Positions 11,653-22,320 of a stretch of 64,000 bases of DNA are shown here, piece by piece. The position numbers were made by a program, and so were the translations under genes. The notes beneath the pieces are model-generated. The model saw only the letters and a list, made by a program, of their open reading frames with translations, was not told the origin of the DNA and did no database searches. Positions within the stretch are counted from its first letter, which is position 1, and each line of letters starts with the position of its first letter. Source of the DNA: Penicillium oxalicum (Eukaryota; Ascomycota; Eurotiomycetes; Eurotiales; Aspergillaceae); assembly GCF_001723175.1 (NCBI RefSeq), contig NC_064650.1, positions 1,054,001 through 1,118,000 of the forward strand, in the 5' to 3' direction.

Positions 11653-12603
11653 ACTAAAAGCATACTACTAGTAGTAATTAAGAGGAAGGGGAATTTGGTA
11701 AGTACTAACACGAATACTCACGCTACAGTGGTGTGCACAGAAGTCACTGTGGCTAGTGACCGCTACAGGCATGTCTTATGTAGTAGTATGCGTTGTACAA
11801 GCGCCTGGCGAGCACCGACATTTGGCTGCAGGTGGTCCTTTGCTGGAATCGGCAATGGGAGTACCTGGTACCTATGTGTAAAGGCCTCCGCACTAATATT
11901 CTGTTTAATGACTACGGTACCTACTCAAGTGTATATCCTATGCGCTGTATCGGGTCACTATTCAGATTTCCCAGATTTGGACAGACCCTGTCTTGCATGT
12001 CGAGAATCAGGTCATAGATGATCAAGACCTTTGGAATTTGACAAACAATTTGAACCATCACTCGACCTGATCTCTCCAGCCTCGCGGCTCAGCCCTGGCG
12101 TGGTCCTCCTTTTCTCGTGCCTGGCCCCGGCCGCCCCGGCCCTGGCGCTGACTCTGGCTCTGGCCCGTCTCTCCTCCCCCCCTTCCGACTCGCTCTCATC
12201 TTCGCTCCTTCACTTTCTCTCCTTCCTCTTTCCTTCATTTTCTCCTCTCCCTGCTAATTTGCCAGCCCACCACACTCTTTCAATCGCTCAATCTTACCTT
12301 CGACCCTCCTTTCTCCAGCCTGGCGCTGGTCTTGACCCTGCTCAACCTTCAATCTACATTTTTTCGGTGACCCTCCTTCGGATCTCCCCCCCGCCCGTGG
12401 TCTACAATTCGAAGTTCAGCCACAAGAGTCTTTTGTCTGAGAAAGGTACGAAGCCACAGCCTCCCCAGTTGGCACCGACCGACCCCTCTTGCCTCTTTTT
12501 CTTTTCTTCATCATCTTGGCCTTTCAAACGATGGTGCCTTGAATTTCCCAGGTTGTAGAAATGGAACGGCCAGGAATCATTTGGCGCCTGTCGCATCTCA
12601 ATT

Positions 12604-12912
12604 ATGCGACCGCTGCGATTGCCTCGACGCTCAAGATCAACTCTGACTGTACACCTCCTTAGTCTTTGCCATCAGCCCAGACTCGAATCATCTTCGGCGC
12701 AACACAGCGCTCCCCTGTGTGACTCTTTGACGACGAGGACAATCCTCCGACTACGCCACCAAAAGTTCGTCCCGTGCAATACCATTGAGGTGCTCCTTGT
12801 ACCGGAAAATCAGCTTGAACGTCCGCTTCCTGTGTTCTCGATCACATCCGCAATCTTCTCCAACCCATTGGCTCCGCTACGAGAGACGGACATTCCTACG
12901 CTTCTGTCTTGA
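12604..12912 (+). other. 102-codon ATG frame in the sho1 leader (possible uORF)
   Basis: This frame starts with ATG and stops 39 bases before the sho1 ATG, in a different frame. Its product is arginine/serine/leucine-rich and matches nothing I know. If the leader is not spliced, ribosomes would meet it before sho1. It may equally be chance. Confidence 0.3.
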
Positions 12913-12951
12913 GGAGCTCCGTACCCGTGAATCAGAAATAACACTGTCGAG

Positions 12952-13961
12952 ATGGCCAAGTTTCGCGCAAGCAACATCCTCGGCGATCCGTTCGCGCTCG
13001 CGACACTCTCCATTTCCATCCTGGCCTGGCTGATCGCCTTCATCTCATCCGTGATTGCCGATATTCAGACCAAATACCCCAATTATGCATGGTGGGCGAT
13101 TTGCTACATGTTCTGTGTGACGGTTGGCCTTATCATCACTTTCGGCACCGATACTGGCAACGTTTATGGCGTCGCGGTATGCTTTTCTTCCTCTTCCCGC
13201 TTGTATTAGTGCTCTAGTAATGAACTTACTGACCGAAATCCTTCAGATTGTCGGATACCTTGCTTGCGGGCTAGTTCTTACGTCCCTGGCCGCAAACAAC
13301 ACGGTGTATGCCAGTCAAGGTGCCATGCAGGCCGCAGGCGCAGGCTTTATCTTGCTGTCGATGGTCATTGTAAGTAAAGCCGGGCCTAACCGTTGTTCGC
13401 GTGTATGGATTTCCTACTAACCACCCACGCTAGATCATCTGGATCTTCTACTTTGGATCTGCCCCTCAGGCATCTCACCGCGGATTCATCGACTCTTTCG
13501 CCCTCAACAAGGAGCAGCCGGGATCGTACCGTGGCAGTCGTCCCATGTCCAGCGCTTTCGGTGCCCGTCCCGAGACCATGGCCACCAGCAATACCCCCCA
13601 GATGTACACGTCTGCGCAATTGAACGGATTCGAAACCTCTTCACCCGTGTCCGGGTATCCAGGTGGTGCTCCCGGCGTCGAGCGTAACTCGGCTCAGCCC
13701 CCACGATTCGGAGGGGCCAGCCCCGCCAATGCTGGTGGGGGCGCTGCCCAAGAGGGCAGCGAGGTGCCACAACCTACGGAATACCCCTACCGTGCGAAGG
13801 CCATCTATTCTTACGACGCCAATCCCGAGGATGCCAACGAGATCAGCTTCAGCAAGCATGAAATTCTCGAGGTCTCTGATGTCAGTGGCCGATGGTGGCA
13901 GGCCCGGAAGTCGAGTGGAGAGACCGGTATTGCACCCTCAAATTATCTGATCCTGTTGTGA
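12952..13961 (+). CDS. sho1: Osmosensor adaptor Sho1 (HOG pathway)
   Basis: Plasma membrane protein that recruits the MAPKK Pbs2 through its SH3 domain and feeds the Sho1 branch of the high-osmolarity MAP kinase pathway. Exons 12952-13176, 13247-13369 and 13434-13961 give 291 residues. Both introns have clear GTATGC/GTAAGT donors, and the second has a CTAAC branch site. Four hydrophobic segments follow each other in the N-terminal 130 residues (for example [18 protein letters not shown] and [17 protein letters not shown]), separated by short loops. A glycine/serine/proline-rich cytoplasmic linker follows. The SH3 domain is at about 235-291, with ALYDY-type [23 protein letters not shown] and the ending [11 protein letters not shown]. 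The ending at the SH3 domain is normal for the family. Ssk1, from the other branch, is encoded about 4.5 kb downstream. Confidence 0.96.
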
Positions 13962-14659
13962 TCGGTGAAGATGGTGCCATGTCTGTTTCCGCCCTCCTGT
14001 CCTGTTCTGTGTTTAAAGCCTGTCCACTTTCTGTTTGCGAAACATGTATCCCCGTTTTGATACCCTTCGGATCTTCTGTCTTCCCCACCCGTGTACGTTC
14101 TTGCTCGTCTCTTCTGCTGTGATGTCTTGATGGCCTCCTTCCGACCCTTCCACCTCTCTCCTTGGAACGTCCTATCCTTTTGTTTTTTTTTTCTTGTCCT
14201 TGTCTGGAGGATGTCTTTTGTGACGCATGCCGTTGATTTCCATTTCTTATGTGCCTGGAGTCTTTCCTCGGACTCCGAGGAGGTTTCCCTTCCCACTCTC
14301 TGATGGCTCGTGGTTCAGCCTTCTCCGCCGTGAGCTTGATTTTACGAGCTCACACCATGTCTGATCATCCCTACGGTCGGATGATCACTGACTTGTTTCA
14401 CCAATAAGTTGTCAATGTTTTGAAGTATGATAGAAATTTTGAAGGTCAACAAATCCACCCTTTGCTCTCCTCCCCTCGCATTTTCTGAATTGCACTCGAC
14501 TCTCTTTCTCATGGCCCGGAGAATGGTCAGTGAATAGTGGTCGGGTTGCTCCATGACATTGCTGCCCTAGTAGTATCCTAGGTCGTCCAGTCTGCGTGTG
14601 CAGTTCCATGAAATTCCCGTCATGCCAGGAATTTTTGCTTGGGTTTACGGTTAGGCTGG

Positions 14660-14711
<52 letters not shown>

Positions 14712-15563
14712 CCGGGATATGTTTCCATCCCGGTAAATTGACCCGTGGAGGCAATTCGATCCGAATATCATACTGAATCTCTGATTTTAAAGTGGCGGCC
14801 CGCTGATGCGGCTCAGGATTGCTTGACCCGATTCCTGTCAACAAGGTGTTCAATCATTCTGTTCAACCGTCGACGGCCATCTATTAGGTCTCGGCCCCCG
14901 AAGCAGTGGACATAACGTTTCCTCAAATTGTCGAGATCGGCCTCGCTTGATTGGGTTGCCTTTGTCCGCAACCCGCCATGTAGAAAGAAGCCTGTCACGG
15001 TGATTCAATCTTCACGGCCATTCCATCCACTGCGAGTTCTCTCGTTTTGGCTTCGAGTCGGCAGAATCAAGTGCCGTGGGCAATGCAATTAAAAATATCA
15101 ATTGGTCCACATGGTGACCAAGGTGTCGGCTGTTGTATTTGGTGTCATCTCGACTGCCGTCGACGCATGATGGGATTTTGGAGCTTCACTATATCTGTCG
15201 CATCAAGTAGCTTTTCCAAACTCTCATGGGAAATTAAACGAAATGGGTGAACGTGAAAGTACCGAGAGGACGACTAGGATGTTTCCCTCCGCCTACGGCG
15301 GTTCTGCGGTGGGTACTCTGATAACCCACGTGCGAATGACAGGTGAGTGGGTTTTTGTCGGGGGTGTGAAGTCGGTGGTGGCGCTGGCGATTGAGGAGGG
15401 GCCCAAAGCTTTCATGACTCGACCTCTTCATCGCCGGTTGAGTGTCCGGGCCTCCTACACAAGACAAGCTGTTGGGTGTATCCTGGGCCTCCGAGTAACA
15501 GGAATTTCTGCAGCTGGCTGGTCCAAGGGCCCCGTCCTCGTCGCACATTCGGCCACATCAAGC
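13962..15563. other. Spacer between sho1 and the PQ-loop gene
   Basis: It holds the sho1 3' region, with a T-run near 14183-14193, and the CT microsatellite at 14661-14706. The frame of the PQ-loop gene stays open upstream to an ATG at 15243, but that extension has no membrane pattern or family signature. Confidence 0.45.
14661..14706. repeat. (CT)23 microsatellite
   Basis: A perfect CT dinucleotide repeat of 46 bases, followed by ATCTCCCGGGA. It lies between genes and is likely to vary in length between strains. Confidence 0.95.
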
Positions 15564-17016
15564 ATGTCAGACGGCAACGTGACGGTGGCTTCAAATGTGC
15601 TTGGCACCATCGGTACGGTGCTGTGGTGTATTCAGCTGATCCCGCAAATATGGTATAACTATCGGCGTAAGAAGACGGACGGATTTCCGGCCGCCATGAT
15701 GCTACTGTGGGCGAGTTGTATGCTTTCTTGTCACCTCTGATGTGGAAACAAAAGTCACGTTCAAGGTGACTGTGCCACACAAAATGATGGATATGTCGAC
15801 CGACTAACAGTGCTTGGCCGATAGGCTCGGTTCCCATGGGGGCTTATTTCATTCTCCAGGCAAGTATTTATAATGTGTCCAACCCCGGGCTCTATGGTTT
15901 GCACGCAACGAGCATGGATGTCTGAGGAGGTAGTGGAGGGAGCAGACCAACGGCTCATCGTGATCAATAGAAAGTCAATATCCCATTGCAGGTGCAGCCG
16001 CAATTATTCGGCTTCTTCTCCCTGGTGGCTTGGAGCCAGATTCTTCATTATAGTCAGTATGTTGGTGTGTGCTATTTGTTTGGTGCCTCCTCTCGCCGAC
16101 CTGAGATACTCAATTGCCTTGTTGTCGAGTAGTGACTTGAGCCTTACAAAGGCCATGACCGTCTGCGCTGGCACCGTCGTCTTGTTCGGCGGTCTCGAGG
16201 CTCTTCTTATTTTGACGTTGCGGGTATATCCTCCTAACCTCCAACTTCCGTTTTTTTTTTTTCCTTGGATCTCCTTTTGATCATGACGAGATGAAGCTGA
16301 CATTTGTCCTAGATACCTTACAGCAAAGGCGTGACTTGGCCGGACCTGGTCGTTGGTATCTTCGGTGCTATTCTCATCAGTGCGGGGCTGATCCCTCCGT
16401 ATTTCGAGTTGTGGAAGAGAGACGGACGAGTCATTGGGTTTAGTGAGTGGAGATTGTGAAGCCCCAGCATCCCCTCCGTGCGCAATGTACTCATCGAAAT
16501 CTCAGATTGGGTCTTTCTCGGCATTGATACGCTTGGGGGCCTCTTTTCCCTCTTTGCGCTGGGTACGGTCTAACCTTCAAGTCTCTGGGGTGTCCATCAT
16601 GTGTGGCATTCGATGGCCACTACTGGTCACGTAGAAGGCCAATTGCTAATCTACTTTTACAGCTGCCCAAGGGTCGTTTGACATTCTTGGTGGAATTATG
16701 TATATCCTTGTGTAAGTTGACCTGTACAGGGCCTCGCCAAGGAATGGTCTTTTTGTGTGTTCATGGAATTAATCCATCCGAGATACTTTTTAGTGTTGTG
16801 CTCGAGGCGGGGATCTATCTCAGTCATCTCATCTGGCGCTTTCGATATCGCAAGCTCCGCAGGGAAGCCAAAGAGACCGGGAGGAGCGTTGATGAACTTC
16901 TCGAGTCGAGGGAAAATGGGAGTGGACGGGCACATCCACATCCATTGGACCACGTCGCATTGTGTCCAGTCGACGATGTTGAGAAGCAAGCAGCTACCCC
17001 TCGACAAGGAGCGTGA
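15564..17016 (+). CDS. PQ-loop repeat seven-helix membrane protein
   Basis: I read eight exons: 15564-15717, 15825-15859, 15992-16056, 16133-16223, 16313-16442, 16506-16562, 16663-16711 and 16794-17016. They give 267 residues with all phases closing. The protein has alternating hydrophobic segments typical of seven-helix PQ-loop proteins. The first PQ motif is in CIQLIPQIWYNYRRKKTDGF; the second is in LQVQPQLFGFFSLVAWSQ. Late helices include VVLFGGLEALLILTLR and GIFGAILISAGLIPPYFELW. The tail is hydrophilic. Family members act at vacuoles or lysosomes as amino acid exporters or as sugar and sorting proteins; which applies here is not visible. The intron after exon 2 appears to be a GC-AG intron (GCAAGT donor). 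The 3' exon pattern is supported by family order, and the exact start is chosen as the ATG next to the first helix. Confidence 0.82.
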
Positions 17017-18455
17017 GACTTTCGTCAAGACAAGCCATAGATGCAAGCCCGGTCTCCCCCTCAAAACATTATGGGAACTTACATGTGCTACTACGTAGAA
17101 TTGTCAGGATCGATGGTCGATTTCCCTATTCAAGCCCTGGATCTATTGAGTTGTCGTGTATAGTTTTCCAGCTGTTACATTAATTGTCAAGGTCAATTAG
17201 GAGTGGAATAGATGGGATGGAAAAGGGTCTAGGATAGAGACCGCAAGGGCATCTAATTGCCACGACATCCATGCACCAGCCTATCACAACTCCTGAAGCT
17301 GCTACTGAGTCCTTTTACTGTAGATGTGCACGGCCTGCCAGACCTGCGGTCTACACAAGGTGTTGACTGGATGACCTCGTAGATCTCTTGGACGAGCATA
17401 CGACCACAATCTCACCACAAAGCTACTCGAACACCCAGAACCGCAAACACACAAGCAAAGCGTCTCATCTCGACTCCGTCCGCCGCGAGTTCTCCATCCA
17501 GACAACGACTCACTGACGTGATGTGTCCCAACGAGGAAGCCCACTATAGATGAGCTCCACCTGGAGGAGAGCCATCAGCGCACCCAAAAAGGGCAGGGAT
17601 AGTCCGTCGCCATCGTTGAAATGACGCCGACCGTATGCACGCGTGCACCGACCATTTGCGCTCCCAGGCCCTGGACGATCCTGGAGTGGCCCATACGTGG
17701 GAGGCAGAAGTCGCTCACCCTTACTGGGCCTGAAGCAGCGATCTTCGAAGCTTCCCCAATATCTTCCACGCGTGGGAGGGAAATCAACTCCTTGTGTATG
17801 CAAGTTTAAGCCCAATTCGCCCGGGAGATCAGCGCTGTGCCACTTCAATCCGCTACTTTCTTCCCTCTTGATTTGTTATACTCTTGTCTCCGTCTCATTG
17901 TACTACTCGGGTGCCTCTCATCTCAGGCTCTCGCAAACTAGCGGTGGTCTCTCTTGTCTCTCTCTCTCTCTCTTTTTGTCCCTCAATTGCTGTTCTTTTT
18001 CCCTCTCTCTTTCCTCCCTCTTCGTTCTCGGTTCCGGTTGGCTCTCCCTTTGTTTTTATTGATCCTGTCGGTGTCCATCATACTTCGTTGCCTGGTCTTT
18101 TCTTTCACACGTCCAGTTCCTTCTCTTGTTGAACACAAACCTCTTTTTCAACAACCTCGCCACGTCTGAGAAGTCGTTCGAGCTGGAAAGGAGCCACGGC
18201 TGCTCCCGAATTCACCAGCCAATTTGCTCGTCCACCCACACCGTGTGGACGCGGCCCCTGTCCTTTTGCACACGAGACGGAGTCACCAACAGTCAACGCG
18301 GTTCCTCCGAGTTCCTTCTCACTCACCCTCTCTCGACCTCGACCTCGACCTCTTTCTCCTGCCCTTCCTCCCCCCCCCCCCCTCTCTTTCTCGGTCTACC
18401 ACTGAATCAGCCGACCATGTGCCGAGTCTGGTAAGGCGCCTGGCCTCGGAACATA
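17017..18455. promoter_or_regulatory. Promoter and leader region of ssk1
   Basis: No gene is seen. The stretch from about 17860 to 18400 is strongly C/T-rich, including CT repeats (17960-17973) and a run of 13 C (18370-18382). Such tracts are common before fungal housekeeping genes. A five-codon ATG frame, 18417-18434, lies just before ssk1; its end also reads as a GTAAGG splice donor. Confidence 0.5.
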
Positions 18456-21062
18456 ATGCCAGAGAGACGCCTGTCGCGTCTGCTCAAGGCCAAGCTGCTT
18501 CGACGATCTTCGACACCCGCTGTTCCAAAAACGGGCGACGGGCCCGATCCACGAGTCCACCCCCCCAACTCAACCTCTCGCTCGCCTTGCACTCCGCATC
18601 TCTTCGACTCCGCCAGCGACAGGTCGCCCTACAGTCTCGTCTCGTCGGTTCCCGATCACTCCTCCGACGAGATAGCCTCAGTGCCTGGCTGCCACCTGCC
18701 CGAAGATAGCCGCTCCGAAAAACCCAACCATCGGGCCGAGTCCCAGCCTTCAACCCGTCGTTCATCGCATCAAGACCCAGACCTCCCGGCGCTGCAGCAT
18801 CGCCACGCATCAGAACGTTCAACAACTTCATCGTCACCGCCACCACCACCACCGCCACTACCCACTCTCTCCGTATCTATCGTTTCCCCTTTACACACCC
18901 CCATTTCCGAGGAAACTTTCTCCTCCGTCGAGGTCACTCCTCTGCCCACTCCACAGCGATCCGACAACACCCCGACCCCATCGTCCGAGGCGAAGACTTC
19001 CGAGTCGACCCCGTCGGAGAAGAAAGCTCCCTTCACCGTGGAGTCTGTCAACGAGAGTCCCAACGAGGAACCCCCAGTGGCCTCCCCTCTGTCTCCGCCT
19101 CCTTCGTCCACCAAACCTCCCAGCATCGCCATCCGCAGACGATCTTTTCTTCCTGCCTCTCATCAGAACTTGATCAAAGGGCTCGGACATTCGAGTCCAC
19201 GCCCAACCCAGCGTGATCAGGGCAGCAGTCGTACTCCCATCGCTGCTGCCGAGATGGTTCAGCGCCGAGTGTGGGTGAAAAGGCCGGGCGGCTCAGCGAC
19301 GCTGGTGCCCTGCTTGGAGGATGCCGTGGTGGATGAACTCCGCGATCAGGTCATTATGAAATATGCCAACTCCCTGGGCCGGTCATTCGATTCTCCCGAC
19401 CTTGTGCTTCGGATTGTGTCGCGCGAGAAATCCAATCGACAACAGACGCCAGAGAGGCTCTTGAGTCCCGAAGAGACAGTCTCGTCCATCCTTGACAAGT
19501 ACTATCCGGGAGGCCAAACGGTCGAAGAAGCATTGCTGATCGATGCACCCACGCGCCGCACTCCCAAGCCATCTCCACGTCACCCGGTATATCCCACACC
19601 ACTCGGAGCCGGGAGAGCATGGTGACTATTTCCCGCTCATGCCAGTGAACCCAAACGGCCACACCCCTCCCACTCACTCGGCCAGCTCAGGCGGCCCTGG
19701 CGCCCCAGCCATCTCGATCCTCACCACTGGAGTCGCGCCCACGCTGCCATCGCCAGGAACCCGAGCGGGAAGACATCATCGTCGTCCACCGCTTACCCGA
19801 CACACGACGAATTCGCCCACGATACTCGGCCAGAACACTTCGAGCACTGGTAAGTCGCTTTCCTTGCTTGCTTCCTTTTTTTGGTGTGGTATTGATAGTC
19901 CTAGCCGGTTACATGGCTGCTGATTTGTGTCCTCTCCCACCAGACAATGGCATTGCCTCTCACGCTCAGCCACCCCCGTCTGCGCCAACGCAACCGACAC
20001 CTCCGGCCCCCGCTGCAGACTCGCCACAGGTCAAATCACACACACCTCCGGCGCCAATTGCTTCCCCACGCTCCTTCCGCAAGCCTAAGGGTGCTGCTTC
20101 GCCCGGCGCAGCCTTTGGCGGTCTCATTGAGGGAACCGTCCCACCCATCAACGTTCTGATCGTCGAAGACAACATCATTAATCAGAAACTGCTGGAGGCC
20201 TTTATGAAGCGACTCAGCGTCCGATGGAAGTGTGCCGGCAACGGAGAGGAGGCAGTTCGGAAGTGGCGACAAGGCGGCTTTCACTTGGTGTTGATGGATA
20301 TTCAATTGCCCGTCATGAACGGATTGGATGCGACCAAGGAGATTCGTCGCCTCGAGCGACTTAATGGAATCGGTGTCTTCCCCAAGACCGCGTCGGGCCG
20401 CTCTAGTGTCTCAAGTACTGCGTCTTTGGAGAAACGCCCTGGCCTGCAACGGTCTGTGAGCGAGGATGACACCCTGTCAGATCTCTCGCTCTTCCGCAGT
20501 CCCGTTATTATTGTCGCCTTGACCGCCAGCAGCTTGCAGAGTGATCGTCACGAGGCACTGGCCGCTGGATGCAATGATTTCTTGACCAAGGTAAGGATAA
20601 TGGAAAACAATCCATCCCGCCCCCGATGTGCTCTCTGATTCTCGGTCTTCGTTCTAACGTTTGCTCCCCATTCTCCCACAGCCCGTTGGCTTCCCATGGT
20701 TATCTCAAAAGGTGACCGAATGGGGCTGTATGCAAGCTCTGATTGATTTTGAGGGCTGGCGCAAGTGGCGCGGATTTCAAGATTCCCCGCGATCGGCCTC
20801 CCCCAATTTTGATAGCGCGGCCAGCCCAATGCAGACCGGCAATCACAATGACACCAACTCGAAGATTGACCCTCAATCACCTTCCACAACTCGGGGTTCT
20901 TCCAAGCCCAGAGCTCGACCAAGACGGCCCCATTTGCCCGACAACGACGAGATCATGCGCGAAGATTCGTGGGGTAGCGGCAGTGGTGACAATGCCGACT
21001 CGCCCATCAGCCCTGATCCCGGTTCGGTTTTAGACGTTGATATACCGGCCCCCGATAATTAA
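18456..21062 (+). CDS. ssk1: Ssk1-type response regulator, with a frame break
   Basis: Response regulator at the end of the Sln1-Ypd1-Ssk1 phosphorelay; unphosphorylated Ssk1 activates the MAPKKK of the HOG pathway. The N-terminal frame (18456-19625) starts MPERRLSRLLKAKL and is rich in S/P/T. It includes the conserved RRVWVKRPGGSATLV block and SILDKYYPGGQTVEEALLID. Coding then continues in the +1 frame (GDYFPLMPVNPNG) to 19849. The remaining exons are 19944-20590 and 20682-21062. They encode the receiver domain: VLIVEDNIINQK, the phospho-acceptor Asp in LVLMDIQLPVMNG, VALTASSL, and the lysine in DFLTKPVGF. The Ssk1-specific tail KVTEWGCMQALIDFEGW follows. Between about 19580 and 19645 the frame must shift by one base. 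Either there is an indel in this copy or assembly, or a 67-base intron with a weak GTCACC donor (19579-19645). The latter gives 784 residues. Confidence 0.9.
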
Positions 21063-21701
21063 AAATCCCCATCGGTCGGGTCAATCAGTCACTCGATGTA
21101 AGTGCCTCGGAAAGTGATGTTGACCGGTGATGCCAAAAATCCTCGAGAGCACTCACGGTCCGATGGCACACCAATACTTTCCGAACGTCTCCTTTTTCCC
21201 TTGTGTCTACTGGATACCCCGCTGAGCCCTCTTTGTCTTTTCTCTTTCCGCCTTGTCCTTCTATCTGGATGAGTTTTGTTGCACAGAAGTTTTTGGTCGT
21301 CCCTCTCTTACCTTTTCATTGCCTGTCCTTGCTTACTTATAATGATGCATGCATAAACGGATTGAACATACTCAAGCATACGAACGAGCGATTCATGTCC
21401 TGATTTACTCTGTCCCTCCAATTTCGGGTCAAGATTTATTTTTCTTTTCGATTTCCTTTCTGTCTTCGCTATCTTTGGCTATCTTTTCACAAAGGACATC
21501 GTCGAGGCTGTATTTCTTATATAAAACTTTGATCATCAAATATACAATTTTCACCGGTCAAGACCTGATGGTTCATCTGTCCACTTTATCGGACAGGTAT
21601 TAAGCCTCCAGCCCGAACCCATTTGATAGTCCCCGTTTCGCGTCGCCCATATTCCTTTTCCCTGAATTCCAGGAACAGGCTTCAGTGCAGCTCACGCCAG
21701 C

Positions 21702-22320
21702 CTAGAGTTTATTGAAAGCTTTGTTGGCTGACCCCAGTCCCCCGTCGACAAGCTTGATATGCGCAGGCTTGGTACCAACAGCTCCGCTGCTAAGATTGTC
21801 TGCAGTCTGCTGCACGCTCATCGCATCAAATTCAAGTTGAATGGTCACTCCATTCCGCTTGACCCCGCGCACTATCTCTGAAGATACCTGGTCGTCCTGA
21901 TAATCAGTTGAGTGCTGCACGCCCAGTGTGCGAAGACACTTGTGATCACTTCGAGTTAGTGGTCGCGTAAGTAGTATAACCCAGAAGTCTCGCCGTCTGG
22001 ATCACAAAGGCACCCATATGGCTTGATGCGTCTCAGACAAGAATGCCACTTCTGTCCAGTGGTTCCAAGTGGTTTCAGCGAGACTTCGGCCCAAAACCAA
22101 GCATTTCACGCGACTCCCGCCGGTATGGGAACGACGCAGCCCTCCACCAAGGAGTAGGGAGCTGGCAAAGCGGCCACGCTATCCTCGCTGACCAGAACGT
22201 ATTATTGTAGTCACCGTCGTCGCGAATGCCCTCGTGAAAGAATGCGCTTGCGAAATCAATGACCCGAGTGCCAACTTTGAGGGTGGAAAGGGCTGACTCT
22301 GCTGCCGGTGGAAACGGCAA
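21702..22320 (-). pseudogene. Possible degraded gene of unknown family
   Basis: Two minus-strand stretches read like protein but lie in different frames. The upstream one, 22320 to about 22075, includes LKVGTRVIDFASAFFHEGI and NTFWSARIAWPL. The downstream one, about 22000 to 21702, includes DFWVILLTRPLTRSDHKCLRTL and ends GLGSANKAFNKL before a TAG. Neither begins with an ATG. Residue use is balanced and unlike the neighbouring non-coding DNA, which suggests a former gene. I do not recognise the family and cannot exclude chance. Confidence 0.3.

Larger units (their letters stand above)
8792..12951. other. Gene-poor spacer of 4.2 kb between ro10 and sho1
   Basis: No open frame longer than about 110 codons here resembles a known protein. 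A T/C run at 8947-8969 fits the ro10 3' UTR. The last kilobase (about 12070-12560) is strongly C/T-rich and is probably the sho1 promoter and leader. A possible leader intron has a GTACGA donor near 12447 and a TTCCCAG acceptor near 12551. The middle, 9.3-12 kb, shows no coding signal, apart from an inverted repeat described separately. Confidence 0.5.

Noticed and set aside
12031..12558. 175-codon plus-strand frame before sho1
   Set aside because: The product is only the translation of C/T-rich leader DNA (P/S/L runs) with no domain.
15243..15563. Upstream extension of the PQ-loop gene to an ATG at 15243
   Set aside because: The extra 107 residues have no membrane pattern or family similarity; MSDGNVT directly before helix 1 is the better start.
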